Source: Streptomyces showdoensis (GTDB taxonomy: Bacteria; Actinomycetota; Actinomycetes; Streptomycetales; Streptomycetaceae). Taken from it: a stretch of 64,000 nucleotides of DNA. The position numbers and the translations under genes were made by a program. Of this stretch, positions 1 to 7,433 are shown in pieces. The notes beneath the pieces are model-generated. The model had not been told where the DNA came from, did no database searches, and worked only from the letters and a program-made list of their open reading frames with translations. The stretch covers positions 1,178,001 through 1,242,000 of the forward strand of contig NZ_BAAAXG010000026.1 in NCBI RefSeq assembly GCF_039535475.1. Direction: 5' to 3'. Numbering within the stretch: the first letter of the stretch is position 1; the number at the start of each line of letters is the position of its first letter.

Positions 1-252
1 AAGCAGGAGGGCCTGGAGCCGTGGACGGTCCACGAGCTGTGGCTGATGACGGGGCCGACCCCGAACCAGTACGTCGACGTCACCCCCGTCTTCGACCGCA
101 AGGTCGAGGCCCTGCGCATCCACACCTCCCAGACCGCCCACTTCGACGACCTGGCCGGGCTGCTGCGCGACTGGCTCAGCGAGCACGCGACGGCGGGCGG
201 GCTGCCGGCGGGGCGGATGGCGGAGGCGTTCCAGATCGTGCACATCGACTGA
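1..252 (+). CDS. PIG-L family deacetylase, C-terminal end (5'-truncated by window)
   Basis: The frame is open from the first base and ends at a TGA at 252, leaving about 83 C-terminal residues. The visible stretch W-T-V-H-E-L-W-L-M followed by P-N-Q-Y-V-D-V-T resembles the C-terminal part of LmbE/PIG-L zinc deacetylases, where a V-D-V/I-T segment precedes a helix that starts with a Lys and ends with aromatic and acidic residues. Family members remove acetyl groups from GlcNAc-type or mycothiol-pathway sugars. The catalytic H-P-D-D motif would lie upstream of the window, so the substrate class cannot be read here. The family call rests only on this tail and is moderate. Confidence 0.6.
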   Translation, partial: KQEGLEPWTVHELWLMTGPTPNQYVDVTPVFDRKVEALRIHTSQTAHFDDLAGLLRDWLSEHATAGGLPAGRMAEAFQIVHID

Positions 253-292
253 CCGGCGGGCACGCGAGCGGGGAAGCGGGCGGGCGACTCGC

Positions 293-323
293 TTGACCTT
301 GACACGGTGACAAGCCCTTCACT
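293..323 (+). promoter_or_regulatory. MerR-type promoter with 19-bp spacer
   Basis: TTGACC (293-298) and TTCACT (318-323) are separated by 19 bp, the overlong spacing typical of MerR-activated promoters. The spacer carries an inverted repeat, CTTGACAC-G-GTGACAAG (298-314), matching in 7 of 8 positions. The promoter faces the HEAT-repeat gene at 347 and the MerR gene at 1057, so autoregulation by that MerR protein is the simplest reading. Confidence 0.7.
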
Positions 324-346
324 GTGGCCGAGGAGGTGGTCCCCCG

Positions 347-1054
347 ATGACCCAGCCCACGCCCACGCCCGCATCCACACCCGCATCCGCGCCCACACCC
401 GTATCCGCGCCCGCGTCCGCCCTCCGCGCCCTCGCGCACGCCGACCCGTCGGTCCGGCTCCGCGCGGCCCTCGCGGTCGGCTCGGACCCGGCGCCGGCCT
501 CCGTCGGCACCCTGGTCGAGCGGTGCGCGGTCGAGCCCGACTTCTCCGTGCGCGAGATGCTGACCTGGGCGCTCACCCGCCACGCCCCCGCCGCGACGGT
601 CCCGCCGCTGGTCGACGAGGTCCGCTCGGAGCACGCGCAGGCCCGCAGCCAGGCCCTGCACACCCTCTCCAAGATCGGCGACCGCACGGCCTGGCCGGCG
701 ATCACCCCGGCCCTGCTCGCCGACCCCGACGACGAGGTGGCCCGCAGCGCGTGGCGCGCGGCCGTCGTGCTCGTACCGGAAGGTGAGGAGGGCGCGCTCG
801 CCGTAGGGTTGACGACGCAGCTCGGGCGCGGACCGCACGAGACGCGACTGAGCCTCAGCCGGGCGCTGATCGCGCTCGGGGAGGTCATGCTGCCGGCCCT
901 GGGCGCGGCGACGGCCCACCCCGACCCGGGGGTACGGGCCCACGCGCTCGCCACGGAGCAGCTGTGGCGGGACCCGGAGGCCGGGTTCGCGTCCGCGGTC
1001 GAGCAGGCGAAGCGGATCGTGGCCCTCGGCGGGGACGGCCGGGAAGGACGGTAG
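347..1054 (+). CDS. HEAT-repeat protein
   Basis: This encodes 235 residues with a Thr/Pro/Ala-rich N-terminus (about residues 1-25) followed by helical HEAT/PBS-lyase-like repeats. Repeat signatures include A-D-P-S-V-R-L-R-A-A-L-A near residue 35, and D-P-D-D-E-V-A-R-S-A-W and D-P-G-V-R-A-H-A-L-A further on. Such repeats form an alpha solenoid used for protein binding; no catalytic residues are seen. The ATG at 347 follows a GGAGGTGG ribosome-binding site. It ends 2 bp before the GTG of a MerR regulator that carries similar repeats, and both genes sit behind a MerR-type promoter. I infer that the two proteins work together, perhaps as a sensor or scaffold pair. The ligand is unknown. Confidence 0.75.
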   Translation: MTQPTPTPASTPASAPTPVSAPASALRALAHADPSVRLRAALAVGSDPAPASVGTLVERCAVEPDFSVREMLTWALTRHAPAATVPPLVDEVRSEHAQARSQALHTLSKIGDRTAWPAITPALLADPDDEVARSAWRAAVVLVPEGEEGALAVGLTTQLGRGPHETRLSLSRALIALGEVMLPALGAATAHPDPGVRAHALATEQLWRDPEAGFASAVEQAKRIVALGGDGREGR

Positions 1055-1056
1055 CG

Positions 1057-2100
1057 GTGCTGATCGGCGAGGTCGCTCGACGGTCCGGGGTCAGCGCCCG
1101 GATGCTCCGGCACTACGAGTCGCTCGGCCTGGTCCGCCCGACCGGACGCAGCGGCTCGGGCTACCGCGAGTACTCCGACGCGAACATCCGGCGCGTCTTC
1201 CACATCGAGAGCCTGCGCTCGCTCGGGCTCTCGCTGCGCGACGTCGGGCGCGCGCTCGACGACCCCGGCTTCGCGCCCGCGGAGCTCGTCGACGACCTCG
1301 TACGCCGGACCCGGGAGCGCATCGCGGCGGAGACCGAACTGCTCACCCGGCTGCGGCGGATCGGCGCCGCGGAACCCGCCGGGTGGGAGGAGGTCCTGCG
1401 GATCACCGCGCTCCTCCAGGGCCTGGGGTCGCCGAGCCCGGAGACCCGGCAGCGCGCGGCCCTGGAGTCGGCGCCGCCGGGCCCCGCGACCCCGTCCGCC
1501 GAGCACCCTTCCGCGCCCCCGCCCGTACCCGTGGAGGCCCTCGTCGAGGCCGTCCTGGGCGAGCCCGACCCGATCGTCGCGGGGGCCCTCCGCTGGGCCC
1601 TCGCGCAGACGGGCGCGACGGCGGCCCCCCTGCTCGCGCGGGGCCTGGACTCCGCCGACCCCGAGGTACGGGTCCGGGCGGTCCGTTCCCTCGCCGAGCT
1701 CCCGGACGCCGGGGCGACCGCCCTCCTGCGGGAGGCCCACGCCCACCCCGACCCGGCGGTGCGCGGGTACGCGGCCCTCGCGCTCGGGGTACGGGGAGTG
1801 GCGGAGGCGGTCCCGACGCTCGTCGGGATGGTCGTCGAGGAGCGCAACGACGCGGACGCCGCGGACGCGCTGGGCGCGCTGGCGGCCGACCCGGCCCGCG
1901 CCGAGGCGATCACCACGGCCCTCGTCGACCGCCTCACCCGCACCACGACCACCCCGCCCACCCGCCGGCGCCTCACCCAGGCCCTGGCCGACATCCCGGG
2001 CCCGGCGGCGACCCGTGCCCTCGCGGAACTGTCGCGGGACCCGGACCGGGCGGTCGCGCTGACGGCCACGTACGTCCTGGGGCTGCGCGCGGGCCGGTAG
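1057..2100 (+). CDS. MerR-family regulator fused to HEAT repeats
   Basis: This encodes 347 residues from a GTG at 1057. The frame stays open upstream, but the MerR domain begins exactly here (L-I-G-E-V-A-R-R-S-G-V-S). Residues 1-70 form the winged HTH with the typical R-M-L-R-H-Y-E-S-L-G-L helix, and residues 75-120 the dimerisation helix. A linker rich in Pro and Ala follows. About residues 165-345 hold HEAT repeats such as S-A-D-P-E-V-R-V-R-A-V-R and H-P-D-P-A-V-R-G-Y-A. MerR proteins distort overlong promoters, and such a promoter lies at 293-323. A HEAT tail in place of a small metal- or drug-binding tail is uncommon and suggests sensing of a protein or large ligand. That function is inference. 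Confidence 0.85.
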   Translation: MLIGEVARRSGVSARMLRHYESLGLVRPTGRSGSGYREYSDANIRRVFHIESLRSLGLSLRDVGRALDDPGFAPAELVDDLVRRTRERIAAETELLTRLRRIGAAEPAGWEEVLRITALLQGLGSPSPETRQRAALESAPPGPATPSAEHPSAPPPVPVEALVEAVLGEPDPIVAGALRWALAQTGATAAPLLARGLDSADPEVRVRAVRSLAELPDAGATALLREAHAHPDPAVRGYAALALGVRGVAEAVPTLVGMVVEERNDADAADALGALAADPARAEAITTALVDRLTRTTTTPPTRRRLTQALADIPGPAATRALAELSRDPDRAVALTATYVLGLRAGR

Positions 2101-2141
2101 GGCGGTCCCCCACCTCCGGCAGAGCGTTCACGCACCACCCA

Positions 2142-2272
2142 TTGCAACGAACCGGGCGGCGAACATTGCGTTCCCCCGTCACTCGTTGCAACGATTTAGA
2201 CCCTCCGACCTGCTCATACACTTCCACTACGCAACATTCATGTTGCGCCCCTCCCGAACGCAACGTAGCGTT
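2142..2272. promoter_or_regulatory. Cluster of GCAAC palindromes upstream of the DUF4097 gene
   Basis: The 224-bp gap before 2325 contains TTGCAACGA at 2142-2150 and 2186-2194, 44 bp apart; the second lies in the palindrome CGTTGCAACG (2184-2193). It also holds GCAACAT-TC-ATGTTGC (2231-2246, perfect 7-bp arms) and AACGC-N6-GCGTT (2257-2272). All share a GCAAC/GTTGC half-site, as expected for a dimeric repressor binding several times. The regulator was not identified. Confidence 0.55.
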
Positions 2273-2324
2273 TCTCAAGTCAGAAAGACACAGGGAACGC
2301 CACTCCAGAGGAGCCGGAAGAGCC

Positions 2325-2996
2325 ATGCAGAACTTCCCCGCCACCGCCCCGATCACCGCCGTCCTCGACATCCCCGCCGGCCGCGTCCAGCTCATCGCCG
2401 CCGACCGCGAGGACGCCACCGTCGACATCCGCCCCGCGAACGCCACCAAGAGCCGTGACGTGAAGGCCGCCGAACGCGTCCAGGTCGCCTTCGCCGACGG
2501 CGTCCTGCGGGTCCAGGCCCCCGCGCCGGAGAACAGGCTCTTCGGGAACTCCGGCGCCGTCGAGGTGACCGTCCAGCTCCCGGCCGGCTCCCGCGTCGAG
2601 GCCAAGGCCGCCGCCGGCGACCTGCGCGGCGTCGGGCGCCTCGGCGACGTCGTCCTGGAGACCGCCCAGGGCCAGGTCAAGCTCGACGAGGCCGCGAGCG
2701 CCCGCATCAGCATCCAGGACGGCGACATCCTGGTCGGCCGCCTGAGCGGCCCCGCGCAGCTCCGCACCATGCGCGGCGACATCAAGGTCGCCGGAGCCGT
2801 GCGCGGCGCGGTCGAACTGCGCACCGAGAAGGGCGACATCGAGGTCTCCGCCGCCCGCGGGGCCTCCGCCACCCTCGACGCCGGCACCGCCTACGGCCGC
2901 GTCCAGAACGCCCTCGCCAACACCGTCGGCCCCGACGCCGAGCTGACCATCCGCGCCACCACCTCGTACGGCGACATCACCGCCCGCAGCATCTGA
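2325..2996 (+). CDS. DUF4097-family beta-helical protein
   Basis: This encodes 223 residues from an ATG at 2325, after a GGAGCCGGAAGAG leader. The protein has no clear signal peptide or membrane segment. It is made of short repeated strands with G-D-I and G-D-L turns (A-A-A-G-D-L-R, I-Q-D-G-D-I-L, R-G-D-I-K-V, E-K-G-D-I-E-V, S-Y-G-D-I-T). This is the pattern of DUF4097/DUF4098 proteins, which fold as right-handed beta-helices. They are common in Streptomyces and often lie beside PadR or TetR regulators; their role is unknown. The palindrome array at 2142-2272 suggests tight regulation. Confidence 0.8.
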   Translation: MQNFPATAPITAVLDIPAGRVQLIAADREDATVDIRPANATKSRDVKAAERVQVAFADGVLRVQAPAPENRLFGNSGAVEVTVQLPAGSRVEAKAAAGDLRGVGRLGDVVLETAQGQVKLDEAASARISIQDGDILVGRLSGPAQLRTMRGDIKVAGAVRGAVELRTEKGDIEVSAARGASATLDAGTAYGRVQNALANTVGPDAELTIRATTSYGDITARSI

Positions 2997-3168
2997 TGGC
3001 GCCTCGCACCGACCGGTCGAGCGGCGACATCGGTTCGCCGCCGGACCGGGGGCCGCAGGGCCGGCGGCCCGAGTGGCATCGGCCCGGCGCCCGCGAGACG
3101 ATGGGAGCCGAGGCTTGCAACGCACTCGCCCGGGGGATTCAGAGCACTCATCGCCGTGGAGCGTTGCC

Positions 3169-3456
3169 ATGACCACCAAGCCCGCGTGCGGGCCGCAGAG
3201 CGACCCCGAGTTCTTCGAGGCGCTGAACAAGCTGTTCGACCAGTACCCCGAAGCGGCCGACAAGTACGCGATCAAGTGCATGACCCTGGAACTCGACTAC
3301 CTGAAGATCGACTTCAGGAGGCAGGAAGGCATCGCCCGCGTCGAGGACGGCCGCATCATCACGGAGTTCGTCGACCGAGACCCCACCCGCAGCCAGGACT
3401 GCTGCGGATGGCACCACGGCGAATGCATCCTGAAGTGCGACCCCCCTTGGGTCTGA
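3169..3456 (+). CDS. Small cysteine-containing hypothetical protein
   Basis: This encodes 95 residues from the ATG at 3169. The frame is open further upstream, but M-T-T-K-P-A is the most natural N-terminus. The middle is charged and probably helical (E-F-F-E-A-L-N-K-L-F-D-Q-Y-P). The C-terminus holds four cysteines and two histidines in the order C-C-G-W-H-H-G-E-C-I-L-K-C, which could bind a metal or form disulphides. I do not recognise the family. Base composition is less GC-extreme than in the neighbours, which favours real coding. Nothing nearby suggests a role. Confidence 0.6.
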   Translation: MTTKPACGPQSDPEFFEALNKLFDQYPEAADKYAIKCMTLELDYLKIDFRRQEGIARVEDGRIITEFVDRDPTRSQDCCGWHHGECILKCDPPWV

Positions 3457-3512
3457 GGGCCGCGGCCCCCTCCCGACGCGTCATCGTGACCCGCCTCCGG
3501 TCGGGAACCGAC

Positions 3513-4082
3513 TCACGACCAGACGAGTCGGCCCTCGCCGAACCGGCAGACCGGGTGGCTTCCCTCGGCGATCCTCGTCAGCGTCTCCGCCACGGAGTCG
3601 AAGTACCGGGCCATCGACTCGTACTCGCCCGTGACCGTGGGCTCACCCACGAACCAGCTGCCGACGCGCCCGTCCCGCACGTCGACGAACTTCCCGCTCC
3701 ACCCGTCCCGGTCCGACAGGAACGGGATCCACTCGTTGCGCCAGAACGGATGGTCCGGCTGGTCCGGAGGGTCGAATCCGCAGGACGTGGAGCGATTCGC
3801 GTAGAGCCTCTCGATCGCCCGGACACCCAGGAAGAAGCTTCCCTCGTCGGGGAACCCGTCGAAGCCGCAGCACATCACGTCGTCGTCGACCTCCTCCGCC
3901 GGCAGATCCGGATTGTTCTGCGACAGCCACGTCCGCAGGTCCCCGTGCAGGGAGATCCCCATCCGCGCTTCGGCTGCCGCGAGCACCTGCTCCGTGGCGG
4001 GCCCCGGCAGATCCGCGTGATCGGCCGGCGCGTGCTCCCGAAGAAGACCCATCACACGTGACCAGCTCTCCGCCACATCCAC
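3513..4082 (-). CDS. SMI1/KNR4 family protein
   Basis: This encodes 189 residues read leftwards from an ATG at 4082. Features of the SMI1/KNR4 (SUKH) fold are visible: an N-terminal helix, then E-A-R-M-G-I-S-L-H-G-D-L-R-T-W-L (the usual E-x-x-L-G-x-x-L-P-x-x-x-x-x-x-L element), a central P-F-L-S-D-R-D-G-W and a C-terminal helix. SUKH proteins are often immunity proteins for polymorphic or contact-dependent toxins, but in Streptomyces many stand alone. No toxin gene lies beside it. An inverted repeat, GAAGTACC/GGTACTTC, lies 42-79 bp upstream. Confidence 0.8.
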   Translation of the reverse strand: MDVAESWSRVMGLLREHAPADHADLPGPATEQVLAAAEARMGISLHGDLRTWLSQNNPDLPAEEVDDDVMCCGFDGFPDEGSFFLGVRAIERLYANRSTSCGFDPPDQPDHPFWRNEWIPFLSDRDGWSGKFVDVRDGRVGSWFVGEPTVTGEYESMARYFDSVAETLTRIAEGSHPVCRFGEGRLVWS

Positions 4083-4123
4083 CGCCCTCTACCCCTCTCC
4101 GCAGGGATGTCTCCGGCGCCCGG

Positions 4124-4161
4124 GAAGTACCGGCCGGAGAACCGTGCAGGGATGGTACTTC
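4124..4161. promoter_or_regulatory. GAAGTACC/GGTACTTC inverted repeat
   Basis: GAAGTACC (4124-4131) and GGTACTTC (4154-4161) are exact 8-bp inverted copies 22 bp apart, upstream of the minus-strand SMI1 gene (ATG at 4082) and between it and the end of the ATPase gene at 4230. The spacing of about three helical turns fits a repressor site; a weak transcript hairpin is the alternative. Confidence 0.35.
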
Positions 4162-4229
4162 GCGCGTGCGTTCCCTCCCCGAGGCGCGGGCTCGGCCCGT
4201 GGCGAAGCCGGAAACGCCCACCGCCCACG

Positions 4230-4646
4230 TCACCCGCCGAACGAGCGCCCGCGCGAGGGCCGTTCCGGGGAACCCGTCCCGGCATCCCTCCGGCCGGTGC
4301 CGGACAGCTCGCACCACACCGTCTTCCCGTACGGCCCCTGCTCGACGCCCCACCGCAGCGCCACCGCCTCCACGATCGCGAGCCCCCGCCCCGACTCGGC
4401 CCCGTCGACGGCCTCCCGCAGCACCGGCCAGACCCGCGGATCCGGATCCGTCACCGCGAGCCTCGTCCGCCCCTCCCGCGTCGCGGACACCCGGACGGTG
4501 ACCGGGGTCCCCTCCCCCACGTGCCGGATGACGTTCGTCAGCAACTCGCTCACGCAGAGCCGCAGCTCGTCCCCCTCCACCATCCGCCGCACCTCCGGCA
4601 CCGCCTTCGGGACCGCGATCAGCTCGACCGCGAACGGCAGCGTCAC
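4230..4646 (-). CDS. HATPase_c anti-sigma-like ATP-binding protein
   Basis: This encodes 138 residues from a GTG at 4646. It has the serine-kinase/anti-sigma (RsbW/SpoIIAB-like) ATPase fold: the N box E-L-L-T-N-V-I-R-H, then D-P-D-P-R-V, and the G box G-R-G-L-A-I-V-E-A-V. Streptomyces encodes dozens of these; together with an XRE/DUF5753 regulator and a DUF397 protein they form WhiJ-type cassettes (AbaA-like member). The GTG overlaps the stop of the 66-residue gene upstream (GTGA, 4643-4646), so the two are translationally coupled. A longer open frame runs upstream, but it is an arginine-rich out-of-frame shadow. Confidence 0.85.
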   Translation of the reverse strand: MTLPFAVELIAVPKAVPEVRRMVEGDELRLCVSELLTNVIRHVGEGTPVTVRVSATREGRTRLAVTDPDPRVWPVLREAVDGAESGRGLAIVEAVALRWGVEQGPYGKTVWCELSGTGRRDAGTGSPERPSRGRSFGG

Positions 4647-4843
4647 CCGCCCGCCGCCGTCCGCAGCGCCTCCGCCAACTGGCGTGCGGTCGCCACGGTG
4701 CAGTTGCCCAGCGCGACGAGCGGGGGCCGGACGGTCCGCCCCGCGAGGGTCACCGGGTCCACCCCCAGGGACGGCAGCGTGATGCCGTGACCTGCGAGAG
4801 CGGTACGGAGGGCCTCGACGTCGGGCCTGATGTCGTCGGTCAT
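4643..4843 (-). CDS. Small hypothetical protein coupled to the ATP-binding protein
   Basis: This encodes 66 residues from an ATG at 4843 and ends in a GTGA overlap with the ATPase gene. The sequence is compact and normal-looking (D-V-E-A-L-R-T-A-L-A-G-H-G-I near residue 9, C-T-V-A-T-A-R-Q-L-A-E near residue 48). Short proteins of this kind are commonly found immediately upstream of Streptomyces HATPase_c genes. The function is unknown. It is divergent from the XRE regulator at 4959, with 115 bp between them for both promoters. Confidence 0.65.
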   Translation of the reverse strand: MTDDIRPDVEALRTALAGHGITLPSLGVDPVTLAGRTVRPPLVALGNCTVATARQLAEALRTAAGG

Positions 4844-4958
4844 GCGGGGTTCCGCCTTTCGTAGCGTGCCGTGACGAACCCCTCACACGCTGCCGGTCGG
4901 CGCCCTACCGTGGAAGGGTTTCCCGCTCCACGACGCAAGGTGCGAAAGGCGGTCGACG

Positions 4959-5810
4959 GTGGCTGCGCGCAAGGAGATCGACGGCTCGGCGAGCGTCCCG
5001 CAGTTCTACGGGAAGGAGCTCCGCTTCAAGAGGGAGGAGGCGGGCCTGACGCTGGAGGGGTTGGTGGAGGGCAGCTTCTACGGTGTGACGTATCTCAGCG
5101 AGATCGAGCACGGGAAGCGGCGGATGCCGCGCGATCTGGCGCAGCACGTGGACCGTGTCCTCGGGACGGATGGGTTCTTCGCGCGGCGGTGCGAGGACGT
5201 CCGCAAGGCGAAGCAGGGCGCGCATGCGGCGTACTTCGCGGCGATCGCGGAGGCGGAGAAGCGGGCGCTGGTGATCGAGGAGTGGTGCAACGTCCTCATC
5301 CCAGGTCTGCTCCAGACCGCTGCGTACGCGCGCGCCGTCATCCATGCCACGCATCCGCGCCACACCTCGGACGAGGTGCAGGCGAAGATCGATGCCCGAC
5401 TCAAGCGTGCGGGGCTCTTCAACGAGCCGAAGAGACCCGAGTACTGGGTCATTCTCCATGAGTCACTGGTACGCAACCCCACGATCTCGGCGGTGGAGAT
5501 GGCCGAGCAACTCGACCACATCGCCGCCCTCGTACGACGCGGCCTCGTCGTTCTGCAGATCCTCCCGTGGAACGCTCCGACGAGACCCTTCATGGCGCTG
5601 CCGTTCAAGTTCATGGAGTTCGACGACGAACCACCGCTGATGTACACGGAGGGCCCGTACCACGGTCAGACAGTCGACGATCCGTCCCTCGTGAGGCAGT
5701 ACCGCAGGGCATACGATCGGCTGAGGGCCGCCGCCATGCCGCCGGAGGCGTCCCTCGCCCTGCTCGAACAAGCGGCTGAGGACTACCGACATGGCCAGCA
5801 AAGCCCTTGA
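4959..5810 (+). CDS. XRE-family regulator with DUF5753 (WhiJ-like)
   Basis: This encodes 283 residues from a GTG at 4959. An HTH_31/XRE domain occupies about residues 14-75 (F-Y-G-K-E-L-R-F-K-R-E-E-A-G-L-T, then Y-L-S-E-I-E-H-G-K-R). The rest is DUF5753, recognisable by I-P-G-L-L-Q-T-A-A-Y-A-R-A near residue 115 and V-L-Q-I-L-P-W near residue 200. These regulators work with a DUF397 partner, encoded here with a 20-bp overlap, and often with an AbaA-like ATPase, encoded divergently. In S. coelicolor this gene trio (whiJ) affects development. The targets here are not known. Confidence 0.9.
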   Translation: MAARKEIDGSASVPQFYGKELRFKREEAGLTLEGLVEGSFYGVTYLSEIEHGKRRMPRDLAQHVDRVLGTDGFFARRCEDVRKAKQGAHAAYFAAIAEAEKRALVIEEWCNVLIPGLLQTAAYARAVIHATHPRHTSDEVQAKIDARLKRAGLFNEPKRPEYWVILHESLVRNPTISAVEMAEQLDHIAALVRRGLVVLQILPWNAPTRPFMALPFKFMEFDDEPPLMYTEGPYHGQTVDDPSLVRQYRRAYDRLRAAAMPPEASLALLEQAAEDYRHGQQSP

Positions 5811-6066
5811 TCTGACCGCCGCCGTCTGGCGCAAGAGCAGTTACAGCAACGGCGATGGCGGCGACTGCCTCGAAGTGGCCGAAGGCTTCGCCGCCTGGCG
5901 TAAGAGCAGCTACAGCAACACGTCCGGCGGCAACTGCCTCGAAGTCCGCGACGACGCCCCCGGCCTCGTCCCCGTCCGCGACTCCAAGCGGCCCGACGGG
6001 CCCGTGCTCGTCGTCCCGGCCGCCGCCTGGGCGCCGTTCGTCGCGGCCGTGAAGGCGAGCTCCTGA
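5791..6066 (+). CDS. DUF397 protein with duplicated core motif
   Basis: This encodes 91 residues and overlaps the XRE gene by 20 bp, so translation is coupled. DUF397 proteins are small partners of XRE/DUF5753 regulators. The signature W-R-K-S-S-Y-S-N with a following G-G-x-C-L-E-V occurs twice, near residues 13-29 and 36-52. A usual DUF397 protein of about 60-70 residues has it once, so the N-terminal half has been duplicated. The C-terminal R-D-S-K-x-P-D-G-P-V-L and the final F-V-A-A-V-K are intact. Confidence 0.9.
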   Translation: MASKALDLTAAVWRKSSYSNGDGGDCLEVAEGFAAWRKSSYSNTSGGNCLEVRDDAPGLVPVRDSKRPDGPVLVVPAAAWAPFVAAVKASS

Positions 6067-6067
6067 G

Positions 6068-6661
6068 TCACCACGGGACCATGTCCATGGAGTGGTGCTC
6101 CAGCCAGTCCGCGAACGTCGCCGCGCGCCCGTGCCGGCGCATCGGGAGGAGCAGGTCGCAGGTCGCGCGGGCGTCGAACCACAGCTCGCCGTGGTGGGGG
6201 CCCGTGACGACCATCAGGGTGCGGAAGCCGCAGCCGTTCTCCTCAAGGAACACCGCCCCGGCGGTCTTCCGCTCCTGGAGCACCCCGCACTCGTCGTCCC
6301 AGGCCTGCCAGGCCGCCAGGTCCTCGCGGGGCGGCTCCCGGTCGTCGAGCTCGTCGTCGTAGGCGCGGTAGCTGTCCGGGTGCGGGAACGGCTCGGTGAG
6401 CAACAAGTAGTTCGTGTCCGTGTCGCCGTGCCAGCCCCAGCCTCGCGCGCCCCGGCAGAGGGGGCGGGCCTTGCCCGGGGCGGTGCTCGTGAGCAGGTGG
6501 TCGCGGTAGGCCGCCGGGAAGGTGACGCCGAGGTCGGCCTCGGCCTCGAGGACGTCCGCCTCGGTGAGGGGCCAGGCGGTGGGGGCGTAGCCCTCCTCCG
6601 GGTGCCCGAACCGGCAGCCCTGCGCCAGGCGCCGGTACTCCGCGCTCCAGTCGATGCTCAT
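6068..6661 (-). CDS. SMI1/KNR4 family protein
   Basis: This encodes 197 residues from an ATG at 6661 (M-S-I-D-W-S-A-E-Y). The frame extends upstream, but this start removes an unlikely Arg/Pro-rich leader. Residues 35-60 contain E-A-D-V-L-E-A-E-A-D-L-G-V-T-F-P-A-A-Y-R, the canonical SUKH element, and the C-terminal part ends F-A-D-W-L-E-H-H. Proteins of this type are immunity- or stress-related adaptors. It is convergent with the DUF397 gene (1-bp gap) and divergent from the reductase at 6792. No toxin partner is visible. Confidence 0.8.
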   Translation of the reverse strand: MSIDWSAEYRRLAQGCRFGHPEEGYAPTAWPLTEADVLEAEADLGVTFPAAYRDHLLTSTAPGKARPLCRGARGWGWHGDTDTNYLLLTEPFPHPDSYRAYDDELDDREPPREDLAAWQAWDDECGVLQERKTAGAVFLEENGCGFRTLMVVTGPHHGELWFDARATCDLLLPMRRHGRAATFADWLEHHSMDMVPW

Positions 6662-6791
6662 CCCGGCATTGTCGCCCGGTCGCGGCGGGGTCGAAAAAGA
6701 TCGGCGATCACCGATGATTTTCCGGAGCACCCCCGGTCCTACTCACGACGGACAACGACGACCGCACCGACAACCACGAAGGATCCCGGCC

Positions 6792-7364
6792 ATGCGCACT
6801 CTCATCAGCACCGCTTTCATCTCCCTCGACGGCGTCGTGGAGGGCCCCGGCGGCGAGCCCGGCTACCGGAACTCCGGCTGGACCTTCAAGCACACGGAGT
6901 TCCTGCCCGAGTCCTTCGAGATCAAGGAGCGGGAGCAGAAGGAGGCCGCGGCGATGCTGCTCGGCCGGGCCAGCTACGAGGCGTTCAGCCCCGTGTGGCC
7001 GGGCATGGAGGACTTCGCCCGCTACAAGGAGCTGCCGAAGTACGTCGTGTCGACGACCCTCACCGAGGACGACCTCGTGTCGAACTGGGGCGAGACGACG
7101 ATCCTGCGCACCCTCGACGAGGTCGCCGCGCTCAAGGAGACCGAGGGCGGCCCGATCATCGTGCACGGCAGCGCCTCCCTGAACCAGGCCCTCTCCGACG
7201 CCGGCCTGATCGACCGCTACCACCTCCTCGTCTTCCCGCTCCTCCTCGGCGCCGGCAAGCGCCTGTTCAGCACCACGGACAAGGACGCGCAGAAGCTGGA
7301 GCTCGTCGAGCACGAGGTCTACGCGAACGGGCTGCAGAAGCAGGTCTTCGACGTCGTCCGCTGA
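6792..7364 (+). CDS. Dihydrofolate reductase / RibD C-terminal-like reductase
   Basis: This encodes 190 residues from the ATG at 6792, with an AAGGA ribosome-binding site. The RibD_C/DHFR-like fold shows T-A-F-I-S-L-D-G-V-V-E at the N-terminus, L-L-G-R-x-S-Y-E near residue 56, Y-V-V-S-T-T-L near residue 83, and G-S-A-S-L-N-Q-A-L with L-L-L-G-A-G-K-R-L-F near the end. Family members are NADPH-dependent reductases; many stand-alone Streptomyces copies have no known substrate. Genuine folate function is unlikely, because such proteins differ from FolA. Confidence 0.85.
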   Translation: MRTLISTAFISLDGVVEGPGGEPGYRNSGWTFKHTEFLPESFEIKEREQKEAAAMLLGRASYEAFSPVWPGMEDFARYKELPKYVVSTTLTEDDLVSNWGETTILRTLDEVAALKETEGGPIIVHGSASLNQALSDAGLIDRYHLLVFPLLLGAGKRLFSTTDKDAQKLELVEHEVYANGLQKQVFDVVR

Positions 7365-7433
7365 CCGAACAGGACCCGGCGCCGCGCCGAAATCGCCTTG
7401 CCGACGCGGGGGTTCCCGTACGAGCCTCCTCGC

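Noticed and set aside
964..1056. Earlier start for the MerR regulator at 964
   Set aside because: It would overlap the HEAT gene by 91 bp and add an Arg/Gly-rich segment before the HTH, which starts exactly after the GTG at 1057.
3513..6661. Polymorphic toxin-immunity locus based on the two SMI1/KNR4 genes
   Set aside because: No toxin, secretion or repeat-containing effector gene lies beside either SMI1 gene, and such stand-alone genes are common in Streptomyces.
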